From Streptococcus azizii (GTDB lineage: Bacteria > Bacillota > Bacilli > Lactobacillales > Streptococcaceae), in assembly GCF_001984715.1 (NCBI RefSeq), contig NZ_MSPR01000019.1, forward strand, positions 1-37,895: a DNA stretch of 37,895 nt, read 5' to 3'. Made by a program: the position numbers and the translations under genes. A model generated the notes under the pieces. That model made no database searches. It saw only the letters and a list, made by a program, of their open reading frames with translations, and was not told the DNA's origin. How positions within the stretch are numbered: position 1 is the stretch's first letter; the number at the start of each line of letters is the position of its first letter. Positions 28,739-36,430 of this stretch are shown piece by piece.

Positions 28739-29161
28739 TTAACACATCTTATTTAGCATATCAACACGAATTTGGTGGCGTCCACCATCATAGACTCCCT
28801 CTACAAATCCTTTGACGATATTTTTAGCTAGACTCTCTCCAACAATCTCGCTACCGAGAGTAATGATACGAGAATTATTGTGACCACGTGTCATATAAGC
28901 AGAGCGCTCATCTGAGACTTCAGCAGCAATCATGCCTTTAATTTTTGTCGCTGCCATAAAGGAACCAACACCATAGGCATCGACTGCAATTCCAAGATTA
29001 CCCTCCTGCCTATTTACTTCTTGTGCAATCGCTAAAGTGGTATCAACAAAGTCCTTACCACTACTCACATCAAGCACTGAGTGGCCTAGGTCAACCAGAA
29101 AATGCTGAAGAACATTTTTGAGTTTTTCTCCTGCTGGATCAGCACCAATAATAATTGTCAT
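28739..29161 (-). CDS. lacA: Galactose-6-phosphate isomerase subunit LacA
   Basis: Partner of LacB in the isomerase heteromultimer, 140 residues from [16 protein letters not shown]. The ATG at 29161 has an AAGGAG site; the frame is open 17 codons further, but those codons lie in the leader. [23 protein letters not shown] corresponds to the RpiB-fold active site as altered in LacA, and [15 protein letters not shown] is shared with the family. It is the first structural gene after the LacR-controlled promoter. Confidence 0.95.
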   Translation of the reverse strand: MTIIIGADPAGEKLKNVLQHFLVDLGHSVLDVSSGKDFVDTTLAIAQEVNRQEGNLGIAVDAYGVGSFMAATKIKGMIAAEVSDERSAYMTRGHNNSRIITLGSEIVGESLAKNIVKGFVEGVYDGGRHQIRVDMLNKMC

Positions 29162-29181
29162 CGTTTTCTCCTTATGTGTCT

Positions 29182-29192
29182 TGTTTATTTTT
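29182..29192 (-). promoter_or_regulatory. LacR operator half-site in the lacA leader
   Basis: AAAAATAAACA on the minus strand repeats the arm of the operator at 29281-29317. It lies downstream of the start point, where a bound repressor could block elongation or loop DNA. Confidence 0.45.
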
Positions 29193-29244
29193 CCGGAAAA
29201 AATGTTTTGCAAAACAGTTAAAAGCAGTTTGCTTTTATGTTTGC

Positions 29245-29273
29245 ATTATACACAAAACCAATCATAAAGTCAA
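29245..29273 (-). promoter_or_regulatory. Promoter of lacAB
   Basis: TTGACT (29268-29273), 17 bases, then TATAAT (29245-29250) with TGTG just upstream, a near-consensus promoter. It lies between two LacR-type sites. Confidence 0.85.
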
Positions 29274-29280
29274 CAATTTT

Positions 29281-29317
29281 TGTTTATTTTTGTTGAAAAA
29301 CACGACAAAAATAAACA
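29281..29317. promoter_or_regulatory. LacR operator: 13-bp inverted repeat
   Basis: TGTTTATTTTTGT (29281-29293) and ACAAAAATAAACA (29305-29317) are perfect complements around an 11-base centre. Such TGTTT-rich repeats are typical for DeoR-family LacR sites in lactococci and streptococci. It lies just upstream of the lacA -35. Confidence 0.7.
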
Positions 29318-29340
29318 GTTGCCCGAGGGAACAACTGTTT
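29305..29340 (-). terminator. lacR terminator overlapping the operator
   Basis: On the minus strand AAACAGTTG pairs with CAACTGTTT (29313-29340) and is followed by ATTTTTGT. Its T tract is one arm of the LacR operator. Confidence 0.75.
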
Positions 29341-29348
29341 TTCAAACA

Positions 29349-30110
29349 TTATTCGCTAATCACTTCTGTATAAGCTGTCAAATAACGGTACTGCTCGTCA
29401 TCTGCCAGCTGATCGCTAATCACTGCTGTGACATCTTTTAATTGGCAAAAAGTGGTAAAATCTTCTTTCCCAATCTTGCTGGTATCAATCAAGAGATACT
29501 TTTCCAGTGAATGCTTTAGAGCTAATTGCTGAGTATAGGATTCGGTCAGAGTAGAAGTCATGACATCATTTCCCTTGACTGCATTGCCACTAAAAAACAT
29601 CTTGCTAAAATGCATCTTTTCTAGTACAGTATTAGCCATCTCTCCGACAAATGATTCGGTCACTTGACGCCACTCACCACCAAGCAAAAAAATCTGAAAA
29701 TCTTCTGATTTCTTCTGTGATAAGATAGTGAATATAGGGAGACAGTTGGTGATAACCGTTAGCTTAGAGTTGGTAATAGCCTCTGCTAGACAAGCCACCG
29801 TTGTTCCAGGCCCTAAAAAAAGTGTATCCCCGTCTTCGATCAACTGCGCTGCTTTTGCTGCGATAAAACGCTTGGCCTCAATATTTTGAACATGCTTTTC
29901 TGAATGAGAAAACTCCCTTAGTTGAAAAGCCTTATTACTCCTAGCACCGCCATGAATCTTTGTCAAAATTCCCTTTTCTTCCAATTCACTAAGGTCTCTT
30001 CTGACCGTCATATCTGTCACATTCAACAACTCCACAATCTCTGAAATGCGAATCGTTCCCCTTTTATGAACCAATCTCGTAATTTCTTCCAACCTCTCCT
30101 GTTTGTTCAT
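29349..30110 (-). CDS. lacR: Lactose phosphotransferase system repressor, DeoR family
   Basis: LacR represses the lac genes until tagatose-6-phosphate accumulates. The 253 residues start with a DeoR winged helix ([29 protein letters not shown]), the family signature. A sugar-phosphate isomerase-like effector domain follows, with [18 protein letters not shown] and [17 protein letters not shown]. The upstream neighbour of lacA in the same direction is the usual arrangement. It has its own promoter (30137-30160) and a terminator before the lacA promoter. Confidence 0.93.
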   Translation of the reverse strand: MNKQERLEEITRLVHKRGTIRISEIVELLNVTDMTVRRDLSELEEKGILTKIHGGARSNKAFQLREFSHSEKHVQNIEAKRFIAAKAAQLIEDGDTLFLGPGTTVACLAEAITNSKLTVITNCLPIFTILSQKKSEDFQIFLLGGEWRQVTESFVGEMANTVLEKMHFSKMFFSGNAVKGNDVMTSTLTESYTQQLALKHSLEKYLLIDTSKIGKEDFTTFCQLKDVTAVISDQLADDEQYRYLTAYTEVISE

Positions 30111-30136
30111 CTCTTTCCCTTTCTCTTTTTTACTTT

Positions 30137-30160
30137 ATTATATCAAAATTTCGGAAAAAT
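30137..30160 (-). promoter_or_regulatory. Promoter of lacR
   Basis: TATAAT (30137-30142) preceded by TGA (extended -10), with a weak TCAACA-like -35 18 bases upstream. A TGTTG/CAACA inverted repeat around the -35 could be an autoregulatory site. Confidence 0.55.
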
Positions 30161-30180
30161 GTTGAAAAAAACAACAGGAC

Positions 30181-30415
30181 GTGTTGAAATCAGAAAAGAC
30201 ACTCTGCAAGTAGAAAGACTGCTGAGTATCTTTCCTGTCAACGCCACCACCATCATCCCCTCTTGCAAAAAGAGCCTGGACTCAATGCCAAGCTCATTTT
30301 CTCAACTCCTACCTCCTTTTGACTAACACAGAACAAAGAGAGCTGAGAGCCTCTAGTGGAGTGTTCAATCCATCGAGGCTCTTGACGACGTATCCTTTTG
30401 AGTTTTGAAGAATAT
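30181..30415. repeat. Gap with a degraded RUP-like end
   Basis: At 30376-30415 the sequence CTCTTGACGACGTATCCTTTTGAG ending in GAATAT matches the right end of RUP-like elements, with one changed terminal base. A diverged CTCCACTGGAG-like module lies near 30355. Between 30181 and 30326 a plus-strand open frame without a convincing start could be a gene remnant, but I recognise no family. Nothing else is visible in the 367-base gap 30111-30477. Confidence 0.4.
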
Positions 30416-30477
30416 TATTTACTCTTCTTTCACTACCTCAGTCTCACCACTTCTCGTTTAAATAATGGTTTCCCCGA

Positions 30478-31722
30478 CTATTCATTCCTTCCGTTCATTT
30501 CCTCAACAGAGGCTACTCTTTTATCAGGAACGGGGTTACTGTTTCCTTCTTTAGCTGACCTATCAAGATACTGGGAAGCTCCAAGAGAGAGATTGCTCGA
30601 TGGTAAAGCTGTTCCAAAGAAGTCTGTCCCATAGGTAACAGTCGCTATGGCTGGGTAAGTTTGGGCAATGGCATCCACGCTAGTCCTACGGCTTGCTAAC
30701 TCAAACAGTTCTGTCGGCGATAGGCTTAGTCGCTGTTCTTCAGAAATCGGTTGCCTATTGACAATCTTTAATTCGTTATAAAAATGCTCAATGGCATCCT
30801 GGAGGCTAACACCACTATTGATAAGTTTGCTATCCTCGCTATTCAATTTATACGCCGCTAGCTCTGAACTCAGATACTGGCCTGCTCGGGGCGAAAGACT
30901 ACCTGTTTCCTCTGGAATAGCATCGATACCGCTGAGAGCTGCTATGCCTGTAATCGCCTGTTTTTCTTGAACAGGGGGAGTCACTCCCCAGTAAGCATTG
31001 TTGTAAAAGTGAAACTTATCCATCTGTTGTTTAGCATCACTACGTTCGACAAAGAAAGATTCATTTTGAGGATAATAGAAAATATTGTTGAAGAAGAAGG
31101 CATGCCTATTTCCCGTCCCTGCTTTCGTATTTGGCATATCAATAATACCTGCCCGACCAGCCAGTTTACTAGCAGAGTACAGGGTGTTATTATAGAATAC
31201 AACTCCGGCTGGCGTCCCACGCGCAAACTCTATAGTCTTATCTTTATCGTTCTGACTGATATTGTAGCGAATAGTGGGCGAAACATGAGGAAAACCATTC
31301 ATGACTAGCATAAAGCCACCTTCGTTATCGTGGCTATAATTGTACTGCATAACGGTGTTGGTCGACACATGGTCATTGTCCAGACCTTGTCCATCTTGTA
31401 CTCCCCTCGTCCGATAAACTTCATTATACTGAATAACGGTGTTGGTCGCTTGGAAGGGCCAAATTCCTGCATTATAGCCTGTATTTTGATAGCGAGAGTC
31501 CGACACCTTATTGTATTCCACCAAGGCACCATCTGTATCGCGGACAGTAATAGCATCTCCTCCTGCCTTATCGATCCGGTTGTTGCGGACGACAACGTTT
31601 GTAGAGGGATACCAATTTATAGGAAGTCCTGGATTATTCTTAGTAGATTGGTTGCTCCAAGCAGAACTAACCAATTTCATCGCCGATCTATCTACACGCT
31701 CTATCACATTGTTTTCAATCAA
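30478..31722 (-). CDS. C-terminal part of frameshifted beta-helix lipoprotein
   Basis: This 414-residue frame continues the protein begun at 33533 after a -1 shift near 31807. The frame is open upstream to the shift site and there encodes KKWNGGIFFDVKADLVAGQ; the ATG at 31722 is merely the first in frame. It contains short repeats with Asn ladders and turns (IENNVIERVD, VVRNNRIDKAGGDAITVRD, VIQYNEVYRT, VMQYNYSHDNEGGFML), typical of right-handed parallel beta-helix proteins. Many of these are polysaccharide lyases or epimerases. The catalytic residues cannot be assigned here. The end is polar (EEMNGRNE). Confidence 0.7.
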   Translation of the reverse strand: MIENNVIERVDRSAMKLVSSAWSNQSTKNNPGLPINWYPSTNVVVRNNRIDKAGGDAITVRDTDGALVEYNKVSDSRYQNTGYNAGIWPFQATNTVIQYNEVYRTRGVQDGQGLDNDHVSTNTVMQYNYSHDNEGGFMLVMNGFPHVSPTIRYNISQNDKDKTIEFARGTPAGVVFYNNTLYSASKLAGRAGIIDMPNTKAGTGNRHAFFFNNIFYYPQNESFFVERSDAKQQMDKFHFYNNAYWGVTPPVQEKQAITGIAALSGIDAIPEETGSLSPRAGQYLSSELAAYKLNSEDSKLINSGVSLQDAIEHFYNELKIVNRQPISEEQRLSLSPTELFELASRRTSVDAIAQTYPAIATVTYGTDFFGTALPSSNLSLGASQYLDRSAKEGNSNPVPDKRVASVEEMNGRNE

Positions 31723-31766
31723 TACACCATCGTACTTGGTTGGAATCCCTGTCAGTTGACCAGCTA

Positions 31767-33533
31767 CTAGATCTGCTTTGACATCAAAGAAAATACCACC
31801 ATTCCATTTTTTAGATTGAGTTTTCCGTTAATATCATGAATATAGAGATTCCGTAAGGTAATATTGTGAACTACGCCAAAATTTTTTGCCGAAACATTGA
31901 TCGCACGGAGCGCCTTGCTCTTATTATTATTACCGTTCAACCGAAACGAAGTAGAAAACTCTGGGCTTAGGTTGGTTAATTCAAGATTTTCAATCGTGAT
32001 ATATTCTTGATTAAACAGTGATACTAAATCTTCTACTTTTCCTTCTCCATTTAAAACAGGTTTTGCTCCCTCACCATACATGCCGACATAGATAGGTTGC
32101 TCCTGCGTTCCAGACCCCTTAAATGTTAAGGCCGCCTCCAAGCCATTGTAAACACTTCCAGCTTTTAATAAAATCCGATCACCCGGAGACAGGTCTTTTG
32201 TATGGAGCGCTTTTAGGGTTCTGTACGGGGATTTCTCACTACCGTCATTGGTATCTGATCCACTGACTGAGTCCACATAGTAATCTCGTGCCTTCGTGGC
32301 AGCTGGCTCCACCTTACTAAAATCAGCATAAAGGAGTAGCTCTTCTGTCTCTGAAGCAGGCACTTGATAAGTAGCCAAATCAATCGGGCTCCCTTCCCTA
32401 TCCCTAAAGCCAAGGAAGCGATACCCGTATTTTTCGGTTACGTCAATCACCAAGGTATCTCCACTGCTGACTTCGTTATTTAGCGCTGATACTATCCCGG
32501 CTGTAGCAAGACTATCTTCCACACCATCTATCCGGCTGAGGATTCGCAGTTTCTTCTTTTGTTGGTGCTTTGTAATGGTAAAGGAATCCAAGGAAATGAT
32601 ACGTCCTGTGCTAACCATTTGAAATGCCACAAATAGACGGCTAGCTTCAAAGTCCCCTTCACCAGTATAACTCAACAGAGGACTAGCATTATCCATCACT
32701 GAAACCTTGTTGCCAGTAACTGTCATCTCAAATCGATGGGACTCTCCTCCCAATTCAAACTGAACTGCTTCTCCCAATATCTCTCCACTTTGAATCCCTG
32801 CATCCAGACTGGCCAGTTTTTTTACATAGGCTTTTTTACCATTTACTTCCAAGGCGTAATAACTGCCATCTGGTTGCTGACAAAAGATAATGCGCATCGT
32901 ATTCCAAGGTTTAATAGGTGCCAGTTGCTGTAATCCAAGATTTATTTGATACCCCACCGTTTCAGAAACAGGGATTTCTTTTCCAACATTCGGTATCAAG
33001 GTAATCCTCTCACTCGGTGAAAGCACTAGATGACTATTTTCTACCCTCAATGCCCTACTCTGACCTTCTATGGTATAGATATCCGGATTCCAGACCGAGA
33101 AATCATCTGAAAAATAGGTGTTTTCATCCATCTTAATGGTTTCAAAATGCGCATAGACCGTTACATCACCAATTTTTTCAGATAATTCAAAACGATTATT
33201 TTCTATCGGCATCAAGCCGTCGGTACTCATGCCATTATCCTCTCTAAAGGAAGTGTAGCCAACAAATCGATAGCCGGGATTTGCTCTGGGAATTAACTCA
33301 ACTATTGTCCCTTCTCCACCTGAGAGCTTATTATCTTTCGCTACCAGACTTCCACCTGCTGCATTTTCAGTACCATCTGTATTTACTTTTAACCTTGCTG
33401 TATAGCGTCTTTGTTCAACTTGATCTTGGTTGCTGTTAGGCTGTTCTGTCCTATCTTCAGTCCTAACTGTTGACGGACTCTGTAGGAGGGTACACGATGA
33501 CAGCAACAAGAGCCATATCCATTTCTTTTTCAT
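31767..33533 (-). CDS. N-terminal part of frameshifted multidomain beta-helix lipoprotein
   Basis: A 588-residue product of an exported lipoprotein gene. The signal peptide MKKKWIWLLLLSSC ends in a lipobox (LSSC, Cys14). Next come an InlB-like B-repeat (about 43-130, YRFVGYTSF), a lectin-like jelly-roll domain (about 140-330, FSDDFSVWNPDIY), a second B-repeat (about 335-410, YRFLGFRD), and the start of a parallel beta-helix (DYYVDSVSGSDTNDGS, SPYRTLKAL, about 420 onwards). The last 12 residues are out of frame. With the C-terminal part the full protein would have about 1,015 residues. The likely role is glycan binding and breakdown at the surface, inferred from architecture and from the PTS and DUF4838 neighbours. 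Confidence 0.75.
   Translation of the reverse strand: MKKKWIWLLLLSSCTLLQSPSTVRTEDRTEQPNSNQDQVEQRRYTARLKVNTDGTENAAGGSLVAKDNKLSGGEGTIVELIPRANPGYRFVGYTSFREDNGMSTDGLMPIENNRFELSEKIGDVTVYAHFETIKMDENTYFSDDFSVWNPDIYTIEGQSRALRVENSHLVLSPSERITLIPNVGKEIPVSETVGYQINLGLQQLAPIKPWNTMRIIFCQQPDGSYYALEVNGKKAYVKKLASLDAGIQSGEILGEAVQFELGGESHRFEMTVTGNKVSVMDNASPLLSYTGEGDFEASRLFVAFQMVSTGRIISLDSFTITKHQQKKKLRILSRIDGVEDSLATAGIVSALNNEVSSGDTLVIDVTEKYGYRFLGFRDREGSPIDLATYQVPASETEELLLYADFSKVEPAATKARDYYVDSVSGSDTNDGSEKSPYRTLKALHTKDLSPGDRILLKAGSVYNGLEAALTFKGSGTQEQPIYVGMYGEGAKPVLNGEGKVEDLVSLFNQEYITIENLELTNLSPEFSTSFRLNGNNNKSKALRAINVSAKNFGVVHNITLRNLYIHDINGKLNLKNGMVVFSLMSKQI
31806..31812 (-). other. A6 run with slippery heptamer A-AAA-AAT at the frameshift
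   Basis: The minus strand reads CTA AAA AAT GGA in the upstream frame. Adding one A, or a -1 slip, gives CTA AAA AAA TGG and restores the conserved frame through to 30478. A small CTTTGA/TCAAAG hairpin (31776-31789) lies 16 bases downstream, a little far for a stimulator. Confidence 0.8.
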
Positions 33534-33578
33534 ATTATTTTCTTCTTTCTGATTTTTTTGAGTATTAGCAGGGAAGCA

Positions 33579-34394
33579 CTATCTTTTTAATGTTCGAGGA
33601 CTCTCACCTTCTGTTTCTCCTCCTAGTTTGGCCTCCAACCAGTGATTCAACTTTTCTTCTACCAACTGGCTTGCTACTGCTTCTATCACTTCTTCAAAGG
33701 GAAGAGGCATCCCGTCTTGTCTATCTGTGCATACAAACTGATACACGCCTCCATCTCTTTGCCAACTTTCACGATCCCCAGCCACTATCTGGGGGAGAAT
33801 CAGATCAAGTTCGGGATACTGCTCTGTAACCATACGTACCGTTTCGGCTGATATATCGACTTCCTTATTCCAGATTTCTACTCCATTCTGCCAAAAAGAG
33901 AGCTTCCCTTTGATAGGTGCTTGCTCCGAAAATCGGTCAATATGCTTCTGGTAATAGGCAAGAATATCCGCGTCCTCCAACTGGTTGATCCAGCTATCTT
34001 TGATAAACTGGCGGTTACTCGCCATCGTCTCAGATATTTCCTGCCAACCTGCTCCATCTAATCGAAGATTCTCTGTAGCTCCTCCTAATTGCTTGGTTTC
34101 TTTTTCTAATAAGGTAAATTCCTGATAGAGACGTTTTTTCCTTTGCTCCAATACACCTTGTGGCGTAAGCCCGCCTATCTCTGATGTCCAAAAGTTTTTA
34201 CTAGGTACAGGTAAACCTGCTTCTTCATACTTTAAACGATACTCCTGCTCAACAGCTGTACGATAAGGAACAGTAAAAACTTCTGGTATAAAAGAACGAT
34301 ACCAAGTGAATTGGGCAACAATAAACAAGAAACAGATGGAAATAACACCACAAATAAGAACTCTTTTCCCTTGCAAACCTCTCTCCTCCTTCAC
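33579..34394 (-). CDS. Membrane-anchored SurA/PrsA-like peptidyl-prolyl isomerase-type foldase
   Basis: A 271-residue protein with one N-terminal membrane helix (about 11-30) and no lipobox, so the rest should face outside. The extracellular part resembles SurA/PrsA: a helical N-domain (LTPQGVLEQRKKRLYQEFTLLEKE), the linker DILAYYQKHIDRFSEQ, then a short rotamase-like segment ending GGVYQFVCTDRQDGMPLPFEEVIEAVASQLVEEK, which is the typical C-terminal helix pattern of parvulin-type foldases. The catalytic parvulin core looks reduced. It lies 45 bases upstream of the beta-helix lipoprotein gene, so it may be a dedicated chaperone for it (inference). A coiled-coil protein of other use is possible. 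Confidence 0.55.
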   Translation of the reverse strand: MKEERGLQGKRVLICGVISICFLFIVAQFTWYRSFIPEVFTVPYRTAVEQEYRLKYEEAGLPVPSKNFWTSEIGGLTPQGVLEQRKKRLYQEFTLLEKETKQLGGATENLRLDGAGWQEISETMASNRQFIKDSWINQLEDADILAYYQKHIDRFSEQAPIKGKLSFWQNGVEIWNKEVDISAETVRMVTEQYPELDLILPQIVAGDRESWQRDGGVYQFVCTDRQDGMPLPFEEVIEAVASQLVEEKLNHWLEAKLGGETEGESPRTLKR

Positions 34395-34404
34395 TCATAT
34401 TCTA

Positions 34405-34527
34405 ATACTCTTCAAAAATCAAAAGGATACTTGATCAACTCGTCAAAACTTCTATTTTTGCTTTACTCGCTTAATGCCCTTTGTATCTTGTCTTATTTCC
34501 TAGTCTACTTTTGATTTTATTGAGTAT
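34405..34527. repeat. Complete RUP-like element inside the operon
   Basis: A 123-bp element with ends ATACTCTTCAAAAATC and GATTTTATTGAGTAT. Subterminal AAAAGGATAC and CTAGTCTACTTTTG match the element at 22144-22296. The right end supplies the first base of the stop codon of the DUF4838 gene (34527-34529). It separates that gene from the foldase gene. Confidence 0.75.
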
Positions 34528-36416
34528 TATAATGTAAAGCCAGCATAGTTTTTAGCTACTTCAATAATGCGATACACATCTAGGTGTTGTTGGAAATTCA
34601 TTTCATGATTTCGGACAAAATCTAAGACATCACGCCAGGCAATTTGACCTTCCAAATGTCGCCCCCCTGCCATTAGATGTAACGCATGTGCCAACTTAAT
34701 GATAAGTTGCCTGTGATACCCTAGCTGGCGCCATTCTTGTTTTTGAATTCCTGTTTCTTTGGTGACATGTTCTTCTAGTGTATTGATAAAGTTATAGGCC
34801 AAATCACTTGATACCTTGTACTGTCCAGAAAGTTCAACCTGTTGTCTTGAACCGATTGCATTGAAGTAGTCACAGGAGGAATAGTCAGAAAGTTTTTCCA
34901 AATAAGTAGTAACCAGCTGCCAATCCGTACCATACATAGCACTGAAATACTCTTCTTTTAAATCTTCATAATCTAGCTTATCATTCCACAGCATTTGCCC
35001 CATTGTATAATTAGGGAAGTTATGAGGAAAGCCTGCACGCAGTTCTTGACAGCTAATATAACCATTTAGATGTAGGCGGCCTAGAAATTGAATATCACGA
35101 TAGATTACCTTGCTGATTTTCATATACCCTAGATCCCCATAGTGAGCTCGTCCAAGCGGATAGTCGTAGACAAAACTATCTCCCTTAAACATCTTCTGCC
35201 AGTTGAACAGATAGGAAAGATTTTCTTCCAATGAATTTGGCAAAACCATCTGATTGCGACGGTATTCTTTTGGTATAGGAATCCCGGTGTCATAATCTAC
35301 ATCTGCGTAACTCCTTTCAAAGGTTCGCGTAATCGGCGCAAACATCATCGTGAAACGCTCTGGATTGTTTACAACTTCTTTTTGAGGAGCAAATAGCAAT
35401 TCATGATAGAGTAGGAAACAAATCTTTGTCGGAAGTCCTTCATTAGTCAATGCCTCGTCTAACTGATTTAGGATACGAATATATTGATCTGCTGGAATAT
35501 CTTTTTGGCACTCTGAACACTCACATATATTGTTACGAGCATCGGATAACCACACGTGAAGGTAATCTACATCAGGACGTTTTTTTGCATAGTCAACGAT
35601 TAAGTCAACCATTTTATTCCCAACTTCTGGATTAGAGAAACACAGACTGGTCAAAATAGGAGCCGTGTCATATAAGTCACGCTTACCATTTAGCTCGGCT
35701 ACCAGCGGCTTCTTCTCATCGGGTAAGGTGACACCCGACTCCCAACCATACTTAGAGGAATAGCCCAGCACCTCACCCGTCCAGCCATGCCCCACCCTGT
35801 GGTGAAGTAGGCCACGCTTTGCAAGCTCCTCATCCAAACGATCACTCATTTCTTGAGCGATTTCTGAATTAAATGGTTCTTTCTCCAGATAGGGATTAAA
35901 CTCATGGTCGTACCAACGTTTGAGGAAGGAATAGGGATTTTCAAACTGGATAAAGAAAGAGTTCATCTTAATTTTAGGTAGCCAGTCTAAAAAATCGGCA
36001 ATATTTTCATAAGAATCGGCACCTTCTATACAAACACCCCTGTGTTGATAACTAGCCACTTCATCAATTTCTATCCTTTTTTCTTTCCAACATTCCTCAG
36101 AAAGGGAAGGAATGAATTCATTCTTTCTTCCGGGTCTTAAAAAGATAACCCCAAATTCACTAACGAGGCGATAGACTCCAATCAAAAGGGCAACCTTTGA
36201 ATTGGCTGTGATTTCACCAACACCGTCCTTGAGTTGGATTGAAATATGATCCTTTTCATAGTCGTCTACCTGCATGTTGAGGACAATCATCGCCTCTGTA
36301 AGCACATCTACTTCTGTTACAGAAGCCTCAAACAATTTCCCTAAATAATAGATTAACTCCTCTACTGCATGTCGAGATGAGGTATTTTTTACTGCGTCAT
36401 ATATTGTAATGAACAT
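34527..36416 (-). CDS. DUF4838 domain protein, putative cytoplasmic glycoside hydrolase
   Basis: A 629-residue soluble protein without a signal peptide. The middle region (about 120-430) resembles the DUF4838 family, whose TIM-barrel-like fold is related to GH20/GH67-type hydrolases. Family-like features are the opening YQHRGVCIEGADSYENIADFLDWLPKIKMNSFFIQF and the cysteine motif CECSEC (C298, C300, C303) after LHVWLSDARNN. The N-terminal 110 residues look like the alpha/beta domain that often precedes such barrels. No reaction has been assigned that I can name. Fourteen bases from a PTS EIIC gene, it probably cleaves the imported phospho-oligosaccharide (inference). Confidence 0.75.
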   Translation of the reverse strand: MFITIYDAVKNTSSRHAVEELIYYLGKLFEASVTEVDVLTEAMIVLNMQVDDYEKDHISIQLKDGVGEITANSKVALLIGVYRLVSEFGVIFLRPGRKNEFIPSLSEECWKEKRIEIDEVASYQHRGVCIEGADSYENIADFLDWLPKIKMNSFFIQFENPYSFLKRWYDHEFNPYLEKEPFNSEIAQEMSDRLDEELAKRGLLHHRVGHGWTGEVLGYSSKYGWESGVTLPDEKKPLVAELNGKRDLYDTAPILTSLCFSNPEVGNKMVDLIVDYAKKRPDVDYLHVWLSDARNNICECSECQKDIPADQYIRILNQLDEALTNEGLPTKICFLLYHELLFAPQKEVVNNPERFTMMFAPITRTFERSYADVDYDTGIPIPKEYRRNQMVLPNSLEENLSYLFNWQKMFKGDSFVYDYPLGRAHYGDLGYMKISKVIYRDIQFLGRLHLNGYISCQELRAGFPHNFPNYTMGQMLWNDKLDYEDLKEEYFSAMYGTDWQLVTTYLEKLSDYSSCDYFNAIGSRQQVELSGQYKVSSDLAYNFINTLEEHVTKETGIQKQEWRQLGYHRQLIIKLAHALHLMAGGRHLEGQIAWRDVLDFVRNHEMNFQQHLDVYRIIEVAKNYAGFTL

Positions 36417-36430
36417 AGGTACTCCACTTT

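Noticed and set aside
31330..31770. 146-codon plus-strand frame opposite the beta-helix gene
   Set aside because: It is antisense to repeated beta-helix coding sequence; such repeats produce long shadow frames.
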